DNA of 64,000 nt from BCD1 sp965230565 (lineage in GTDB: Bacteria > Bacteroidota > Bacteroidia > Chitinophagales > Saprospiraceae): assembly GCA_965230565.1 (NCBI GenBank), contig CBDDLH010000015.1, forward strand, positions 434,001 to 498,000. The letters are read 5' to 3'. The notes beneath the pieces were generated by a model that saw only the letters and a program-made list of their open reading frames with translations, had not been told where the DNA came from and searched no databases. The first letter of the stretch is position 1, and the number at the start of each line of letters is the position of its first letter. Of this stretch, positions 24,656-33,724 are shown piece after piece. Both the position numbers and the translations under genes were made by a program.

Positions 24656-26062
24656 TTAAAGGCGTTTCCTTAATCCTAATTTTATTCCCGTGAGGAAATA
24701 ACGTTGATCTATTACATTATCAACGGCAGAGAAGGATTTTGGATAAAACCTGAAATAGGGTTCAACACGTATTTGGGTACCATGTTGTAGCTTATAGGCA
24801 AAACCAAAACTAGTGTACCAGCCGAGTCCAAGTTTATCCTTGAACAGGGCGGCAAATTTTTCAGGCTCACCGGTGGTAATTCCTACCGGCTGCATAGTTT
24901 CGGTTTCGTTAGAAACGATATTTCCTTTTTTAGCAAACTTTACATTAAGGAAGGCTCCACCGTAAACGCTGAGGGAAAAGTTTGCAAAATTATGCTCGTA
25001 TCCTGCCAAGAGCGGGATATCGACCATTTGGTACCTGTTTGTAGCTCTGATTCTCAAATTTTTAACCTCCCAGGTGGTATCACCTTCTATAATGGTTATT
25101 ATTTCCACCTCACCACCGTCAAAATTGAAGCTCTCATTGATCTGAGAATAATCGACCCCGGATTTCAGGGCAAACCCTCTTTCAGATAAAGCTGTTAAAT
25201 GAAGCCCGGCACTAAATGCGAAATAAGGAATTTCAGATTTTTCTCTTTCCAGCAAATAATCTTCCATCTCCGGATCCCGTGCTGTCATAGTACGTTGAGC
25301 AAGGTCGATAGAAGCATTCATATCTAAATACAGCCCTCCGGGAAGCCCGCCAAAGGTAGGGCAGTCCGTTTCCTTGTTTGGAAAGTCGGCACTGCCCATA
25401 GCTTCTTTAGAGAGTAGTTTGCTATTTATTGGCAGAAGATCTACAACGCTATGAGTATTATTTACGCTTAAAAAATCAAATTCTACCTCTTCTGCAACGG
25501 GGATTTCTTCTTCCTGTTGAACTTTGGTTTCTGCAAGAAAGCCAGATTCAACCTCTTCCTCTATAGCGAAAGAATTTATTTTAACTTTATCTATACCGTT
25601 TTTTGTAATAGCAGAGGTTTCCGTTTCCTCAACTATCGTGCTGTTGGTTATTGGAGAACCTGGTTCAGTTCGTTCCGGTGTGCTATTTGTAAAATGCTCT
25701 TCGACTTTGGCAACTTCCTCAGCTCCGGTGGTTTGTTGATCCACTTGCTCTGAAACTGCTGTCATATCATTCTGAAAAAAAGCACCCATTTGCTCATACT
25801 CCTCATTTTCCAACAAAGCGATTTCTTTGTCAGTGGTACTTGTCTGATCACTGAACTGATCCCAGGCGAAAAAACCGGCAACAGTTAATGCAATCACCAC
25901 ACCACTCAGCAATAATAAACGTCCGGGAAGTCCTCTTCGCAGGAGAATTCTTCGGCGGTTCCTTTGCTGATCTATTTTTTCCCACAGCTGCATAGGCGGC
26001 TCAAAAGCATGGTTCTCCAGCTTTTGCCTGAATAGTTCATCTATGGGATGCTGCTGACTCAT
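24656..26062 (-). CDS. Membrane-anchored protein with outer-membrane beta-barrel-like domain
   Basis: 468 residues. The N-terminus (HPIDELFRQKLENHAFEPPMQLWEKIDQQRN) is the cytoplasmic segment often found beside ECF sigma factors in Bacteroidota. One TM helix (~48-66) follows, then a long acidic linker (~75-250) and a C-terminal ~220-residue region of alternating strands (PYFAFSAGLHL, FSLSVYGGAFLNVKF, GLGWYTSFGFAYKL, YFLTGIKLGLRKRL) like an OmpA/PorT-type 8-strand barrel. It overlaps the sigma gene by 4 nt, so the two form an operon and it may act as its anti-sigma or sensor. Confidence 0.78.
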   Translation of the reverse strand: MSQQHPIDELFRQKLENHAFEPPMQLWEKIDQQRNRRRILLRRGLPGRLLLLSGVVIALTVAGFFAWDQFSDQTSTTDKEIALLENEEYEQMGAFFQNDMTAVSEQVDQQTTGAEEVAKVEEHFTNSTPERTEPGSPITNSTIVEETETSAITKNGIDKVKINSFAIEEEVESGFLAETKVQQEEEIPVAEEVEFDFLSVNNTHSVVDLLPINSKLLSKEAMGSADFPNKETDCPTFGGLPGGLYLDMNASIDLAQRTMTARDPEMEDYLLEREKSEIPYFAFSAGLHLTALSERGFALKSGVDYSQINESFNFDGGEVEIITIIEGDTTWEVKNLRIRATNRYQMVDIPLLAGYEHNFANFSLSVYGGAFLNVKFAKKGNIVSNETETMQPVGITTGEPEKFAALFKDKLGLGWYTSFGFAYKLQHGTQIRVEPYFRFYPKSFSAVDNVIDQRYFLTGIKLGLRKRL

Positions 26063-26631
26063 ACTGCAATGTTTTGTAATTTCTGAATTTGTTTCTGGAG
26101 CATGCTCCTCGCTTTGGCAAGTTGTGACCGGGAGGTACTCTCCCCTACTCCAAGCATTTCAGCGATCTCCTTGTGACTATACCCGTCAATCGCATATAAG
26201 TTGAAAACGACCCGATAGCCTGTTGGCAAATTCGCGATCAGTTTCAACAGAACTTCTTCCCCCAAATGGGCATAAACATCAGGATCGGCAGCATTATCCG
26301 GAAAATTTTCCATGCCGACGATCTCGTTTTTGTAACTCTTTTTGTTGTGTTTTTTCAGAGCCGTATTGATCACAATCCGACGAATCCAACCTTCAAAAGA
26401 ACCCTTGAATTTGAATTTATCGATATTGTCAAAAACCTTGATAAACGCATCCTGAAGATTGTCTTCAGCTTCCATATAGTGGCGTGAATAACGCATACAA
26501 AGGCTAAGCATCTTACCGGCATAGAGCCGAAAGACCTCCTGCTGGCAGTGTCTGTCCTCCCGAATACACCCTTTGATTAGTTCTTCTTCCGTCACGTTTC
26601 GGAGTTGCGGTATCAATTTAATGGCTCTCAA
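26059..26631 (-). CDS. ECF RNA polymerase sigma factor
   Basis: 190 residues with region 2 (VFRLYAGKMLSLCMRYSRHY, AEDNLQDAFIKVFDNIDKF, FEGWIRRIVINTALKKHN) and region 4 with a clear helix-turn-helix (LPTGYRVVFNLYAIDGYSHK, then EIAEMLGVGESTSRSQLAKA). It directs RNA polymerase to an extracytoplasmic-function regulon. Four-nt overlap with its downstream membrane/barrel partner. Confidence 0.93.
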   Translation of the reverse strand: MRAIKLIPQLRNVTEEELIKGCIREDRHCQQEVFRLYAGKMLSLCMRYSRHYMEAEDNLQDAFIKVFDNIDKFKFKGSFEGWIRRIVINTALKKHNKKSYKNEIVGMENFPDNAADPDVYAHLGEEVLLKLIANLPTGYRVVFNLYAIDGYSHKEIAEMLGVGESTSRSQLAKARSMLQKQIQKLQNIAV

Positions 26632-26808
26632 AACACAGCTGTTTTCTGATAGACCATACTAAGGGAAAAAACGCTGCTTTGAGAATTTATAATAACGTAG
26701 CAATAAAGTTAGCTGTTTTTCAACAATAATTCACCGTCAGCAGCTATCTTGGATCTCCGTCATTTGTAAATAACCTGACAACCGCATATTTAAAAACATC
26801 TTCGCCGT

Positions 26809-27231
26809 ATGGAATCAAAAGAAAAAGCCAAAGCTATTGTGCAAAAAATGTACGATAATGACGCCATGAGCCAATGGTTGGGCATAAATATTCTGGACGT
26901 TTCCCCCGGAACATGCAGGTTACAAATGACCGTCCGCCCCGAAATGTTAAATGGATTTGAGATTGCCCATGGTGGAATAACCTATTCCCTTGCTGATTCA
27001 GCGCTTGCATTTGCTTCTAATGCTCGGGGCCAAAAAGCTGTGAGTATAGAAACTTCCATCGCCCACCTGAAACCTGTTCTTGCTGAAGATATTTTGACTG
27101 CGGAGGTCGAAGAGAAAAGTCTGCAAAACCGAATTGCACTGTATGAAGTCAGCGTTAAGAATCAGAATCAGGAGCTTGTTGCACTCTTCCGCGGAACAGT
27201 TTACAGGAAAAAAGAAGTCTGGGAAATTTGA
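26809..27231 (+). CDS. paaI: PaaI-type hotdog thioesterase
   Basis: 140 residues, single hotdog fold. It has the phenylacetyl-CoA thioesterase layout: FEIAHGGITYSLADSALAFASN (HGG motif with the D of the next helix) and AVSIETSIAHLKPV. It would hydrolyse aryl-CoA or ring-opened CoA intermediates and relieve CoA trapping. The main paa genes lie ~35 kb away at the other end of the window, so a link to that pathway is plausible but not positional. Confidence 0.85.
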   Translation: MESKEKAKAIVQKMYDNDAMSQWLGINILDVSPGTCRLQMTVRPEMLNGFEIAHGGITYSLADSALAFASNARGQKAVSIETSIAHLKPVLAEDILTAEVEEKSLQNRIALYEVSVKNQNQELVALFRGTVYRKKEVWEI

Positions 27232-27595
27232 ATATAAAATTTCAATATTTCTAGGTGAAAAAGAAAATTTTCATTTATATTTGTTACATCTCTATTGACT
27301 ATTCGTCATCCTATTTACACCTTTAACTTTACAACAATCCCTCTTACCCTCCTCACTTTATGCTATTCTCGGTAAATAGCTAAAACCCTGTCTTGTTATT
27401 TTTACACCTGTTAACTTACGAGTCCGGTAATATCGGGGCTGTCCCCGATATTCCGGCACACCTAAATCCGGTGTCTCAGAAAGAACAAAAAACATCCTTC
27501 AACGTTCAAATTTAGCAGCTAATTTTATTCAGTATTGTCTTTAGGTTTAAACAACAATAATTTTATCTTTGAAATCTATCCATAATTGATACCTT
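27232..27595. other. Intergenic region with hairpin and promoter
   Basis: No gene. A strong inverted repeat at 27424-27456 has a 10-bp stem AATATCGGGG/CCCCGATATT with loop CTGT, flanked by CCGG on both sides. Promoter-like sequence for the next gene lies near its end. Confidence 0.6.
27564..27571 (+). promoter_or_regulatory. Bacteroidota -7 box upstream of the secreted coiled-coil protein gene
   Basis: TATCTTTG fits TAnnTTTG exactly, 25 bp before the ATG. A TTTA at 27540-27543 lies 20 nt upstream as an imperfect -33 element. Confidence 0.5.
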
Positions 27596-28552
27596 ATGAA
27601 GTCTTTGAGTGCATTAATTTTTAGCTTTTGTTTTATCGGATTATTGTCAGCACAAGAATTCTCCTCTCCGGTTGAATACTTTGATTATCTGAATAACCAA
27701 CATAATCAGCTGGTAGTCAAAAATCTGGAATATGTACAGCATTCTGTGCACAGTGAAGATGTTCAGGAAATAGAAGCCAAGCGCATTGAGGTAATTGACC
27801 AATTGGGCAAAGCCATCCTAAAGGTTGGAACACTTCCCCCATATGGAGAGGATGACAGCATCAGGAAAGAGTTATTAACCGTTTTGAAAAGCTACCTGGA
27901 ATCCTTTGAAATAGAATTTACCGAAATCAATATCCTCAAATCCAAGAGCAGTGAATCCTACGAATCCATGCAGGAATATTTGGATGCCCAGGATGCTGCA
28001 GAAAAAAAACTGGCCAGCGCAGCAGACAAATACCAGGAAGCTCAGCGTGCGTTTGCAGAAAGAAACAATATCAAACTCCTGGAAGCCGAAGAAAATTCCG
28101 AGATCAATCAGATCAATAAAGTCAACGCTTATTACAGGGTGGTATTCATGAAATATTTCAGGATTTCCAAACTCAATGCAGCTTTCACCGATGCTATGAA
28201 TGCCAGAGATGCTGAAAATATGCAGATATCCAGACTCAAACTTTTAAACGCTGCCCGGGAAGAACTCAAAAAGCTGCAATTATTTCCCGACTTTAACGGC
28301 AATACCCAATTCCGGGATTCAGGCATTGAAATTATTAAATTCCATAAGGATCTGGCCGAAAATGATTATCTGAAAATGGTGAACATCATGGGCAAAGAAG
28401 AGATTTCCCAGGAAGATGTCAATACCTACAACACCATCATCAACCGGATCAACAGCAAGGTAGCCGAATTGACCAATATTTATAACAATGAACTAAACAA
28501 CCTGCTGCGAAGTAATGTACCCAAACCGGCTATTGCGACCAAGCGGATATAG
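27596..28552 (+). CDS. Secreted helical protein, LIC11966-like
   Basis: 318 residues with a signal peptide (MKSLSALIFSFCFIGLLSAQ). The mature protein is almost wholly helical and charged (FDYLNNQHNQLVVKNLEYVQ, DAAEKKLASAADKYQEAQRA, RAFAERNNIKL). This looks like the LIC11966 family of surface proteins first named in Leptospira and seen in Bacteroidota. The family call is from overall pattern, not a diagnostic motif. Function unknown. Confidence 0.6.
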   Translation: MKSLSALIFSFCFIGLLSAQEFSSPVEYFDYLNNQHNQLVVKNLEYVQHSVHSEDVQEIEAKRIEVIDQLGKAILKVGTLPPYGEDDSIRKELLTVLKSYLESFEIEFTEINILKSKSSESYESMQEYLDAQDAAEKKLASAADKYQEAQRAFAERNNIKLLEAEENSEINQINKVNAYYRVVFMKYFRISKLNAAFTDAMNARDAENMQISRLKLLNAAREELKKLQLFPDFNGNTQFRDSGIEIIKFHKDLAENDYLKMVNIMGKEEISQEDVNTYNTIINRINSKVAELTNIYNNELNNLLRSNVPKPAIATKRI

Positions 28553-28788
28553 GAGCATCAATTTTTATTCCCTATTTCCATAGAGCTTTTGGAATAATTC
28601 AATTAGAATATCATCTCTTTGAGGTCTTGAACAAATCCGTTGTGCCCCTTGCGCAATCTTAGCGTCCATTGCGGTTAAAAAATTGTTCCCCATTTTTCAA
28701 CTCTTTGTATTTGAAAAACGGTCAACTTTATTTAGGGATCAACAATTCATCACTCTGCACTATGCACTATGCACTATGCATCCCCCCC
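28553..28788. repeat. Intergenic word repeats, including TGCACTA x3
   Basis: Contains a degenerate stretch at about 28641-28680 (gcccc ttgcgcaatc, ccattgcggttaaa) and a clean 7-bp tandem repeat TGCACTA, 3.6 copies at 28756-28780, just beyond the radC stop. No gene. Confidence 0.6.
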
Positions 28789-29490
28789 TCACATCATCCC
28801 CTCATCCGCAAAACTCAAATACCCCGACCGGGTAATAATAAGATGGTCCAACACCATAATGTCAAGATTTTTACCCGCACTTACCATCCTCTTAGTCAAA
28901 GAAAGGTCGGCCTGACTGGCTCGTAGATTACCGGAAGGATGATTATGGCATAAAATGATGGAGGAAGCTCGCTTTTCCAGTGCTATTCGAAACAGGATTT
29001 TTGCATCGACCACAGTTCCGGAGGTGCCGCCTTTACTAATCTGTTCCCTGCTAATGATTCGATTAGCCCGATTGAGCAATAAAATCCAGAATTCTTCATG
29101 ATCCAGATCGGCAATTACCGGACCGATAACATCATAAGCATCCTGACTTGAACGCAGTTGTGGACTTGTTTTTATATCCGTAAGTTGTCGGCGCCTTCCC
29201 AACTCCATAACCGCAATAATATTGATGGCTTTGGCCACCCCAATTCCCCGGAAGGCCATTAATTCCTTCAAAGTCAATCTGCTTAGCCTTTCCAGGTTAT
29301 TCTCCGCAACCTTCAAAAGCCTTTTGGCCAGATCCACTGCCGTTTCCTCCCTGGATCCTGAGCCCAGGATGATGGCCAGTAATTCTGCATCTGTAAGATT
29401 TTGTTTCCCTTTCAAGAGTAATTTTTCCCGGGGGCGATCTTCCTCCGCCCATGACTTTATGCCCATTCCGGGTGATTGATAATTTTTCAT
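28789..29490 (-). CDS. radC: RadC / JAB-domain DNA-repair-associated protein
   Basis: 233 residues. The N-terminal helical UPF0758 domain has KLLLKGKQNLTDAELLAIIL and a helix-hairpin-helix (LMAFRGIGVAKAINIIAVME). The C-terminal JAMM/MPN+ metal site is HNHPSGNLRASQADLSLT. Traditionally linked to DNA repair, although the enzymatic role remains unsettled. Complete and of normal length. Confidence 0.95.
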   Translation of the reverse strand: MKNYQSPGMGIKSWAEEDRPREKLLLKGKQNLTDAELLAIILGSGSREETAVDLAKRLLKVAENNLERLSRLTLKELMAFRGIGVAKAINIIAVMELGRRRQLTDIKTSPQLRSSQDAYDVIGPVIADLDHEEFWILLLNRANRIISREQISKGGTSGTVVDAKILFRIALEKRASSIILCHNHPSGNLRASQADLSLTKRMVSAGKNLDIMVLDHLIITRSGYLSFADEGMM

Positions 29491-29529
29491 TTGGTTTGTT
29501 TTTTTGAATTTTTCCCAGGCCCCAGGCCT

Positions 29530-29604
29530 CCGAGGTTTTAGAAACCTCGGGGGTCTAAGTCCACTCTATTATATAAAGCCACGAAAACCTCAAACGTGAC
29601 ATTA
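29530..29604 (+). repeat. Hairpin-plus-tail repeat, copy 2
   Basis: Hairpin CCGAGGTTT/AAACCTCGG (29530-29550, 3-nt loop) followed by the conserved tail at 29568-29604 (TATATAAAGCCACGA then AAACGTGACATTA). The tail is shared with 12362-12398 and, inverted, 30721-30756. It lies between the divergent radC and rnpA genes. Confidence 0.7.
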
Positions 29605-29668
29605 ATTGAGGAACTTTTTTTACCAAACAATCATTTTTTGGCTAAATTGCAACAAACAATACAGGTTA

Positions 29669-30067
29669 ATGACCAATTTTCAAATCAAACGAGGGGAACG
29701 GCTTAAAAGCAAAAAAACCATAGAAAGCCTATTTTCAGGAGCAAATTCAGTAAGCAAATTCCCTTTGTTGCTGCTTTGGAAAGAAGTTGACCTGAAATCA
29801 GCAAATGAAAATTTTCCTGTCCAGTTCACCGTCAGTGTAGCCAAGAAAAAATTTAAAAATGCTGTCGACCGAAACTTTGTCAAACGACATATACGGGAAG
29901 CTTACCGGTTGAATAAACCCAATTTGTATGAAAATCTGACTGACGATGATCGGCAATTTGCTTTCATGATCATCTTTACCGGAAAGCAACTGGAAGATTG
30001 TTCAAAAATAAAATTCGCCATGAAGAAACTGCTTGACAAATTTCTTGAACAAAAAGAAAATAGATAA
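29669..30067 (+). CDS. rnpA: Ribonuclease P protein component
   Basis: 132 residues from the ATG at 29669 (MTNFQIKRGERLKSKKTI), the natural start of RnpA; an in-frame TTG 63 bp upstream is ignored. It has the family signature KKKFKNAVDRNFVKRHIREA (RNR box). It binds the catalytic RNase P RNA for tRNA 5' maturation. The usual partner rpmH is not adjacent, so the classical dnaA-rpmH-rnpA block is broken here. Confidence 0.93.
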   Translation: MTNFQIKRGERLKSKKTIESLFSGANSVSKFPLLLLWKEVDLKSANENFPVQFTVSVAKKKFKNAVDRNFVKRHIREAYRLNKPNLYENLTDDDRQFAFMIIFTGKQLEDCSKIKFAMKKLLDKFLEQKENR

Positions 30068-30147
30068 TGATTACTTTGTCAAACAACCATTTAAGAAAAT
30101 TAAGGTTCTTTTACTAGAACATTAAGTCACCTTACAAACGAAAATTT

Positions 30148-30660
30148 ATGCGCGTAATATTTTTACTGCTTCTATTTTCATCAATCTCAAATTTTGCCGG
30201 TGCCCAGAAAATTTTACAAATCGAAACCTACGGCCGCGCCAAAACCGAAAAGCTGTTTATTGGGCAAGGTATTACCTATCAATTGAAGGACAGCGAAGAC
30301 TGGCACTATGTCATTATCGAGGACCTTATAATTGATCAGCAACTCATTCAAACGGTAAGGGGTTATCTAAAGCTTTCTGAGATTGGAGCGTTGAGGACGG
30401 AACGTGGGTGGTCAAAAGCAACCCAGGTGTCGCTCATGACTTTTGGTGCGGCATGGTCAGCTTTTGCGCTGGTTGGCTACGCAACTGACGGAAGGCCGGA
30501 AACCAGTTATCGATCTGCAGACGCTGTTGTATCTGCCACGACCATTGCTTCGGGATGGCTCATCGGAAAAGTATTCAAATACAAAAAAATAAAATTTGGA
30601 AAGCGGAAAAACCTGAGAATGATCGAAATTCCTATTCAGGGGAGATTTCCGGGAAACTAA
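30148..30660 (+). CDS. Hypothetical exported protein
   Basis: 170 residues with a signal peptide (MRVIFLLLLFSSISNFAGAQ). The middle has KLFIGQGITYQLKDSEDWHY, which reads like a small beta domain. Two weakly hydrophobic stretches (~95-115 and ~128-145) may be membrane helices. The C-terminus is basic. No family recognised. It lies 80 bp after rnpA on the same strand and may be co-transcribed. Confidence 0.65.
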   Translation: MRVIFLLLLFSSISNFAGAQKILQIETYGRAKTEKLFIGQGITYQLKDSEDWHYVIIEDLIIDQQLIQTVRGYLKLSEIGALRTERGWSKATQVSLMTFGAAWSAFALVGYATDGRPETSYRSADAVVSATTIASGWLIGKVFKYKKIKFGKRKNLRMIEIPIQGRFPGN

Positions 30661-30720
30661 CCCCAAAATGACCTTTTCTCGTGAAAAATCACCAGAAAAT
30701 TAAAAAAAGTGCTGCTTTTT

Positions 30721-30756
30721 GTGTCACGTTTGATAATCTCACGGCTTTATATATAG
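30721..30756 (-). repeat. Conserved tail of hairpin-plus-tail repeat, copy 3
   Basis: On the minus strand it reads TATATAAAGCC then AAACGTGACA, matching the tails at 12362 and 29568. The partner hairpin is at 30772-30818, on the same side of the tail as in the other copies. Confidence 0.7.
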
Positions 30757-30771
30757 GGGAGCTGCTCAGCG

Positions 30772-30818
30772 AAACACTAGTGACGGCCTGACTCAGAGTC
30801 AGGCCGTCACTAGTGTTT
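30772..30818. terminator. Bidirectional terminator, 22-bp perfect stem
   Basis: Arms 30772-30793 and 30797-30818 are exact complements (core AGTGACGGCCTGACT, 3-nt loop) ending in TTTTT. It lies between convergent genes. The core is nearly the same as the hairpin at 12313-12355. Confidence 0.92.
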
Positions 30819-30829
30819 TTAATATAAAA

Positions 30830-31279
30830 TTAAACCAAAACGGTATCCCTTCCAGATTGCCGTTTTTCTTCAAAAAAACGCACTGCCATATCATATCCTT
30901 CCAGGCCAAATCCAATGATACAACCTGTGCAATGCGGACTTAAATAGGAATGATGGCGAAAACGCTCCCTTGCATAAACATTAGAAATATGCACCTCGAT
31001 AACAGGCGTTTTTATTCCGGCAATGGCATCAGCCAGTGCAATGGAAGTATGGGTATAAGCTCCCGCATTAAGCACAATTCCATCAAAGGAAAAACCTACT
31101 TCATGTAGTTTATCAATCAATTTCCCTTCAACATTAGACTGGAAATAATGCAGGTTGAGGTCAGGATATTTTTTTTCGAGGGAAGAAAAATAATCATCAA
31201 AGCTTAGGCTGCCGTATATCTCCGGCTCCCGTTTCCCCAGTAAATTCAAATTGGGACCGTTAATAATGAGGATGTTCAT
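30830..31279 (-). CDS. aroQ: 3-dehydroquinate dehydratase, type II
   Basis: 149 residues, the usual size of the dodecameric type II enzyme. It removes water from 3-dehydroquinate in the shikimate pathway. Signature segments are NILIINGPNLNLLGKREPEI, the catalytic tyrosine in PEIYGS, QSNVEG, NAGAYTHTSIAL and PVIEVHISNVYARE with the catalytic histidine. It starts 5 bp downstream of the recQ stop, so it is probably in an operon with recQ. Confidence 0.97.
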   Translation of the reverse strand: MNILIINGPNLNLLGKREPEIYGSLSFDDYFSSLEKKYPDLNLHYFQSNVEGKLIDKLHEVGFSFDGIVLNAGAYTHTSIALADAIAGIKTPVIEVHISNVYARERFRHHSYLSPHCTGCIIGFGLEGYDMAVRFFEEKRQSGRDTVLV

Positions 31280-31284
31280 AGGGA

Positions 31285-33492
31285 TTAATTTGCCATATCA
31301 GAAAGGAACTTTACCCGCACCAATTGGATCTCGTCCAGGGTGATATCATCTTCCTGAAGTTCCTTGAAAGCTTCATCCACTGAATCTGTTTCAGCTTCCA
31401 TGAAATAATCATAAATATCCTCTTTGGCATACTCATCGATACTTTCATCAATATGATAATCAATATTGACCTTGGTACCTGAATTGACAATCGCATCCAA
31501 TTCCTTATACAAATCCTCCATGGAAAGGTTATTGGTTGATGCCAGCTCGTCCAATGGAATTTTGCGATCAATACCCTGGATGATATTTATTTTAAGCTTT
31601 GATTTGTTAGCTACCTGTTTAACAATAAAATCAGACGGCCTCATAATGTCATTTTCCTCAACGTGAGCCTGGATAAGGTCCAGGAAGGGTTTGGCATAAC
31701 GCATTGCTTTTCCTTTACTCACTCCGGTGATCTTGGTCATATCCTCCATGGTTACCGGGTATTGGGTAGCCATATCTTCGAGAGACGGATCCTGGAAAAT
31801 AACAAAAGGAGGAATATTCTTTCGGTGAGCTTCTTTTTTTCTCAGATCTTTCAACAAGCTCATCAATACTTCGTCAAGCACGGCCGTTTTTTGAACCGGC
31901 TCATTCAGTGCAGCAGACTGATCGTCGTAATTATGATTGATCGGAATTTTAAATGAATGCGGAGATTTCAGGAACTCATGACCTTTTTTAGTCATCTTCA
32001 AAAGACCATAAGTTTCAATATCCTTATAGATAAAATTGTTGAGCATTGCATTTCTCAACACGGAACTCCAGAAAGTAGGATCATTATCCTTTCCGATTCC
32101 AAAAAGTTCTTTTTTATCGAACCGGTAATCTTTCATTTGCTTGGTTTCCTTGCCTGTAATAAAATCCAACAAGGTCTTAATTCCGTAATTTTCGTCGAGA
32201 TCGACAATTGTTTTGAGCGAAATTTCCAACTCTTTTTGAGCATCAATCCTGTCTTTGGGATGCTTACAATTATCGCACATATCACCACATCCTTCTACAG
32301 CATAATTCTCACCAAAATAGTGCAGTAAAAACCTGCGTCGGCAAGAGGTGGTTTCTGCATAGGCCATTACTTCAGACAACAACTGAGCTCCCATTTCTCT
32401 CTCGGCCACTGGTTTGTCCCTTAGAAACTTCTCCAACCTCAACACATCGGCATAGGAATAAAATGCCACACACCTGCTGGAGAGCCCATCTCGTCCTGCC
32501 CGGCCTGTTTCCTGATAATAATTTTCAATACTTTTCGGGATATCATAATGGATTACAAAACGAACATCCGGTTTGTCAATACCCATTCCGAATGCAATAG
32601 TTGCCACAATCACATCAATGTCCTCCATCAGGAATCCATCCTGAGTGGCAGTTCTTGTTTTGGCATCGAGTCCTGCGTGGTAAGGGGCTGCTTTTATATC
32701 ATTAACAATAAGGAACTTGGCAATTTCTTCCGCAGATTTTCTGGCCTGAACATAAATAATACCTGATTGTCCTTTGACACTTTTTACTACCTGAACGATC
32801 TGCTTAAGCGTTTGTTCCTTTTTGGCTTTTGGCCGCATCTCATAATACAAATTCTCCCGGTTGAATGAGGAGATGAAGGTATTATGGTCAGCCATTCTTA
32901 GATTTTTAACAATATCTGACTGAACCTTTGGAGTTGCGGTGGCGGTAAGGGCTATGACAGGGATCTCAGAACCTATTTCATCGAGCATGGTTCTTATACG
33001 CCTGTATTCTGGACGGAAATCATGCCCCCACTCCGAAATACAGTGAGCTTCGTCTACAGCGACAAAAGAAACATTTGAATCTTTGAAAAAGAGGATGTTT
33101 TCTTCTTTGGTAAGGGTTTCGGGAGCGATGAAAAGCAGTTTGGTCTTTTTGTCCTGAATATCCTGCTTAACTTGTTTCATCTGAGATTTGGTCAGAGAAG
33201 AATTCAGAAAGTGGGCTATTTCATTTTCCTGGCTATACCCCCTGATAGAATCAACCTGATTTTTCATCAAAGCAATGAGCGGAGAGATTATCAGGGCTGT
33301 ACCTTCCATCATCATAGCCGGTAGCTGGTAACAAAGAGATTTACCTCCACCGGTGGGCATGATAACGAAAGTATCTTTTCCCTGTAAAACGCTTTGAATT
33401 ATTGATTCCTGATTGGATTTGAATTGGTCGAAACCAAAATATTGTTGAAGTGCTTCGTGTAAACTATCTGTCGTCAATGTCATGGCACCCAT
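31285..33492 (-). CDS. recQ: ATP-dependent DNA helicase RecQ
   Basis: 735 residues. Helicase core with Walker A (MPTGGGKSLCYQLPA), DEAH box (AVDEAHCISEWGHDFRP), SAT-like LTATATPKV, motif V/VI (FGMGIDKPDV, QETGRAGRDG). The RecQ-type zinc site has CRRRFLLHYFGE and CGDMCDNCKHP. A winged-helix region, a HRDC domain (~525-600) and a further helical C-terminal extension follow. It unwinds recombination and replication-fork intermediates. First gene of a recQ-aroQ pair; divergent from kdsD. Confidence 0.96.
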   Translation of the reverse strand: MGAMTLTTDSLHEALQQYFGFDQFKSNQESIIQSVLQGKDTFVIMPTGGGKSLCYQLPAMMMEGTALIISPLIALMKNQVDSIRGYSQENEIAHFLNSSLTKSQMKQVKQDIQDKKTKLLFIAPETLTKEENILFFKDSNVSFVAVDEAHCISEWGHDFRPEYRRIRTMLDEIGSEIPVIALTATATPKVQSDIVKNLRMADHNTFISSFNRENLYYEMRPKAKKEQTLKQIVQVVKSVKGQSGIIYVQARKSAEEIAKFLIVNDIKAAPYHAGLDAKTRTATQDGFLMEDIDVIVATIAFGMGIDKPDVRFVIHYDIPKSIENYYQETGRAGRDGLSSRCVAFYSYADVLRLEKFLRDKPVAEREMGAQLLSEVMAYAETTSCRRRFLLHYFGENYAVEGCGDMCDNCKHPKDRIDAQKELEISLKTIVDLDENYGIKTLLDFITGKETKQMKDYRFDKKELFGIGKDNDPTFWSSVLRNAMLNNFIYKDIETYGLLKMTKKGHEFLKSPHSFKIPINHNYDDQSAALNEPVQKTAVLDEVLMSLLKDLRKKEAHRKNIPPFVIFQDPSLEDMATQYPVTMEDMTKITGVSKGKAMRYAKPFLDLIQAHVEENDIMRPSDFIVKQVANKSKLKINIIQGIDRKIPLDELASTNNLSMEDLYKELDAIVNSGTKVNIDYHIDESIDEYAKEDIYDYFMEAETDSVDEAFKELQEDDITLDEIQLVRVKFLSDMAN

Positions 33493-33724
33493 CTTTTTAT
33501 TATTTTTGCGGTTTCAAGGAGGAGATTTTTCATCACACCTGCTGAAACGGAGATTATGAGCATCTGGAGAAAGTGTTTTGCGATGCTTAAAACTTGTTTG
33601 GGTTAAAAAATTACTCCCTTAAATTTAATTTAATTTGTTGATTTAAACGAATTTTTGACCTTTTATTCCTTTTCGCCAAAATGCGTTCTTTCAAAAAGCC
33701 GTCAAAAATACATAAAAATTTATA

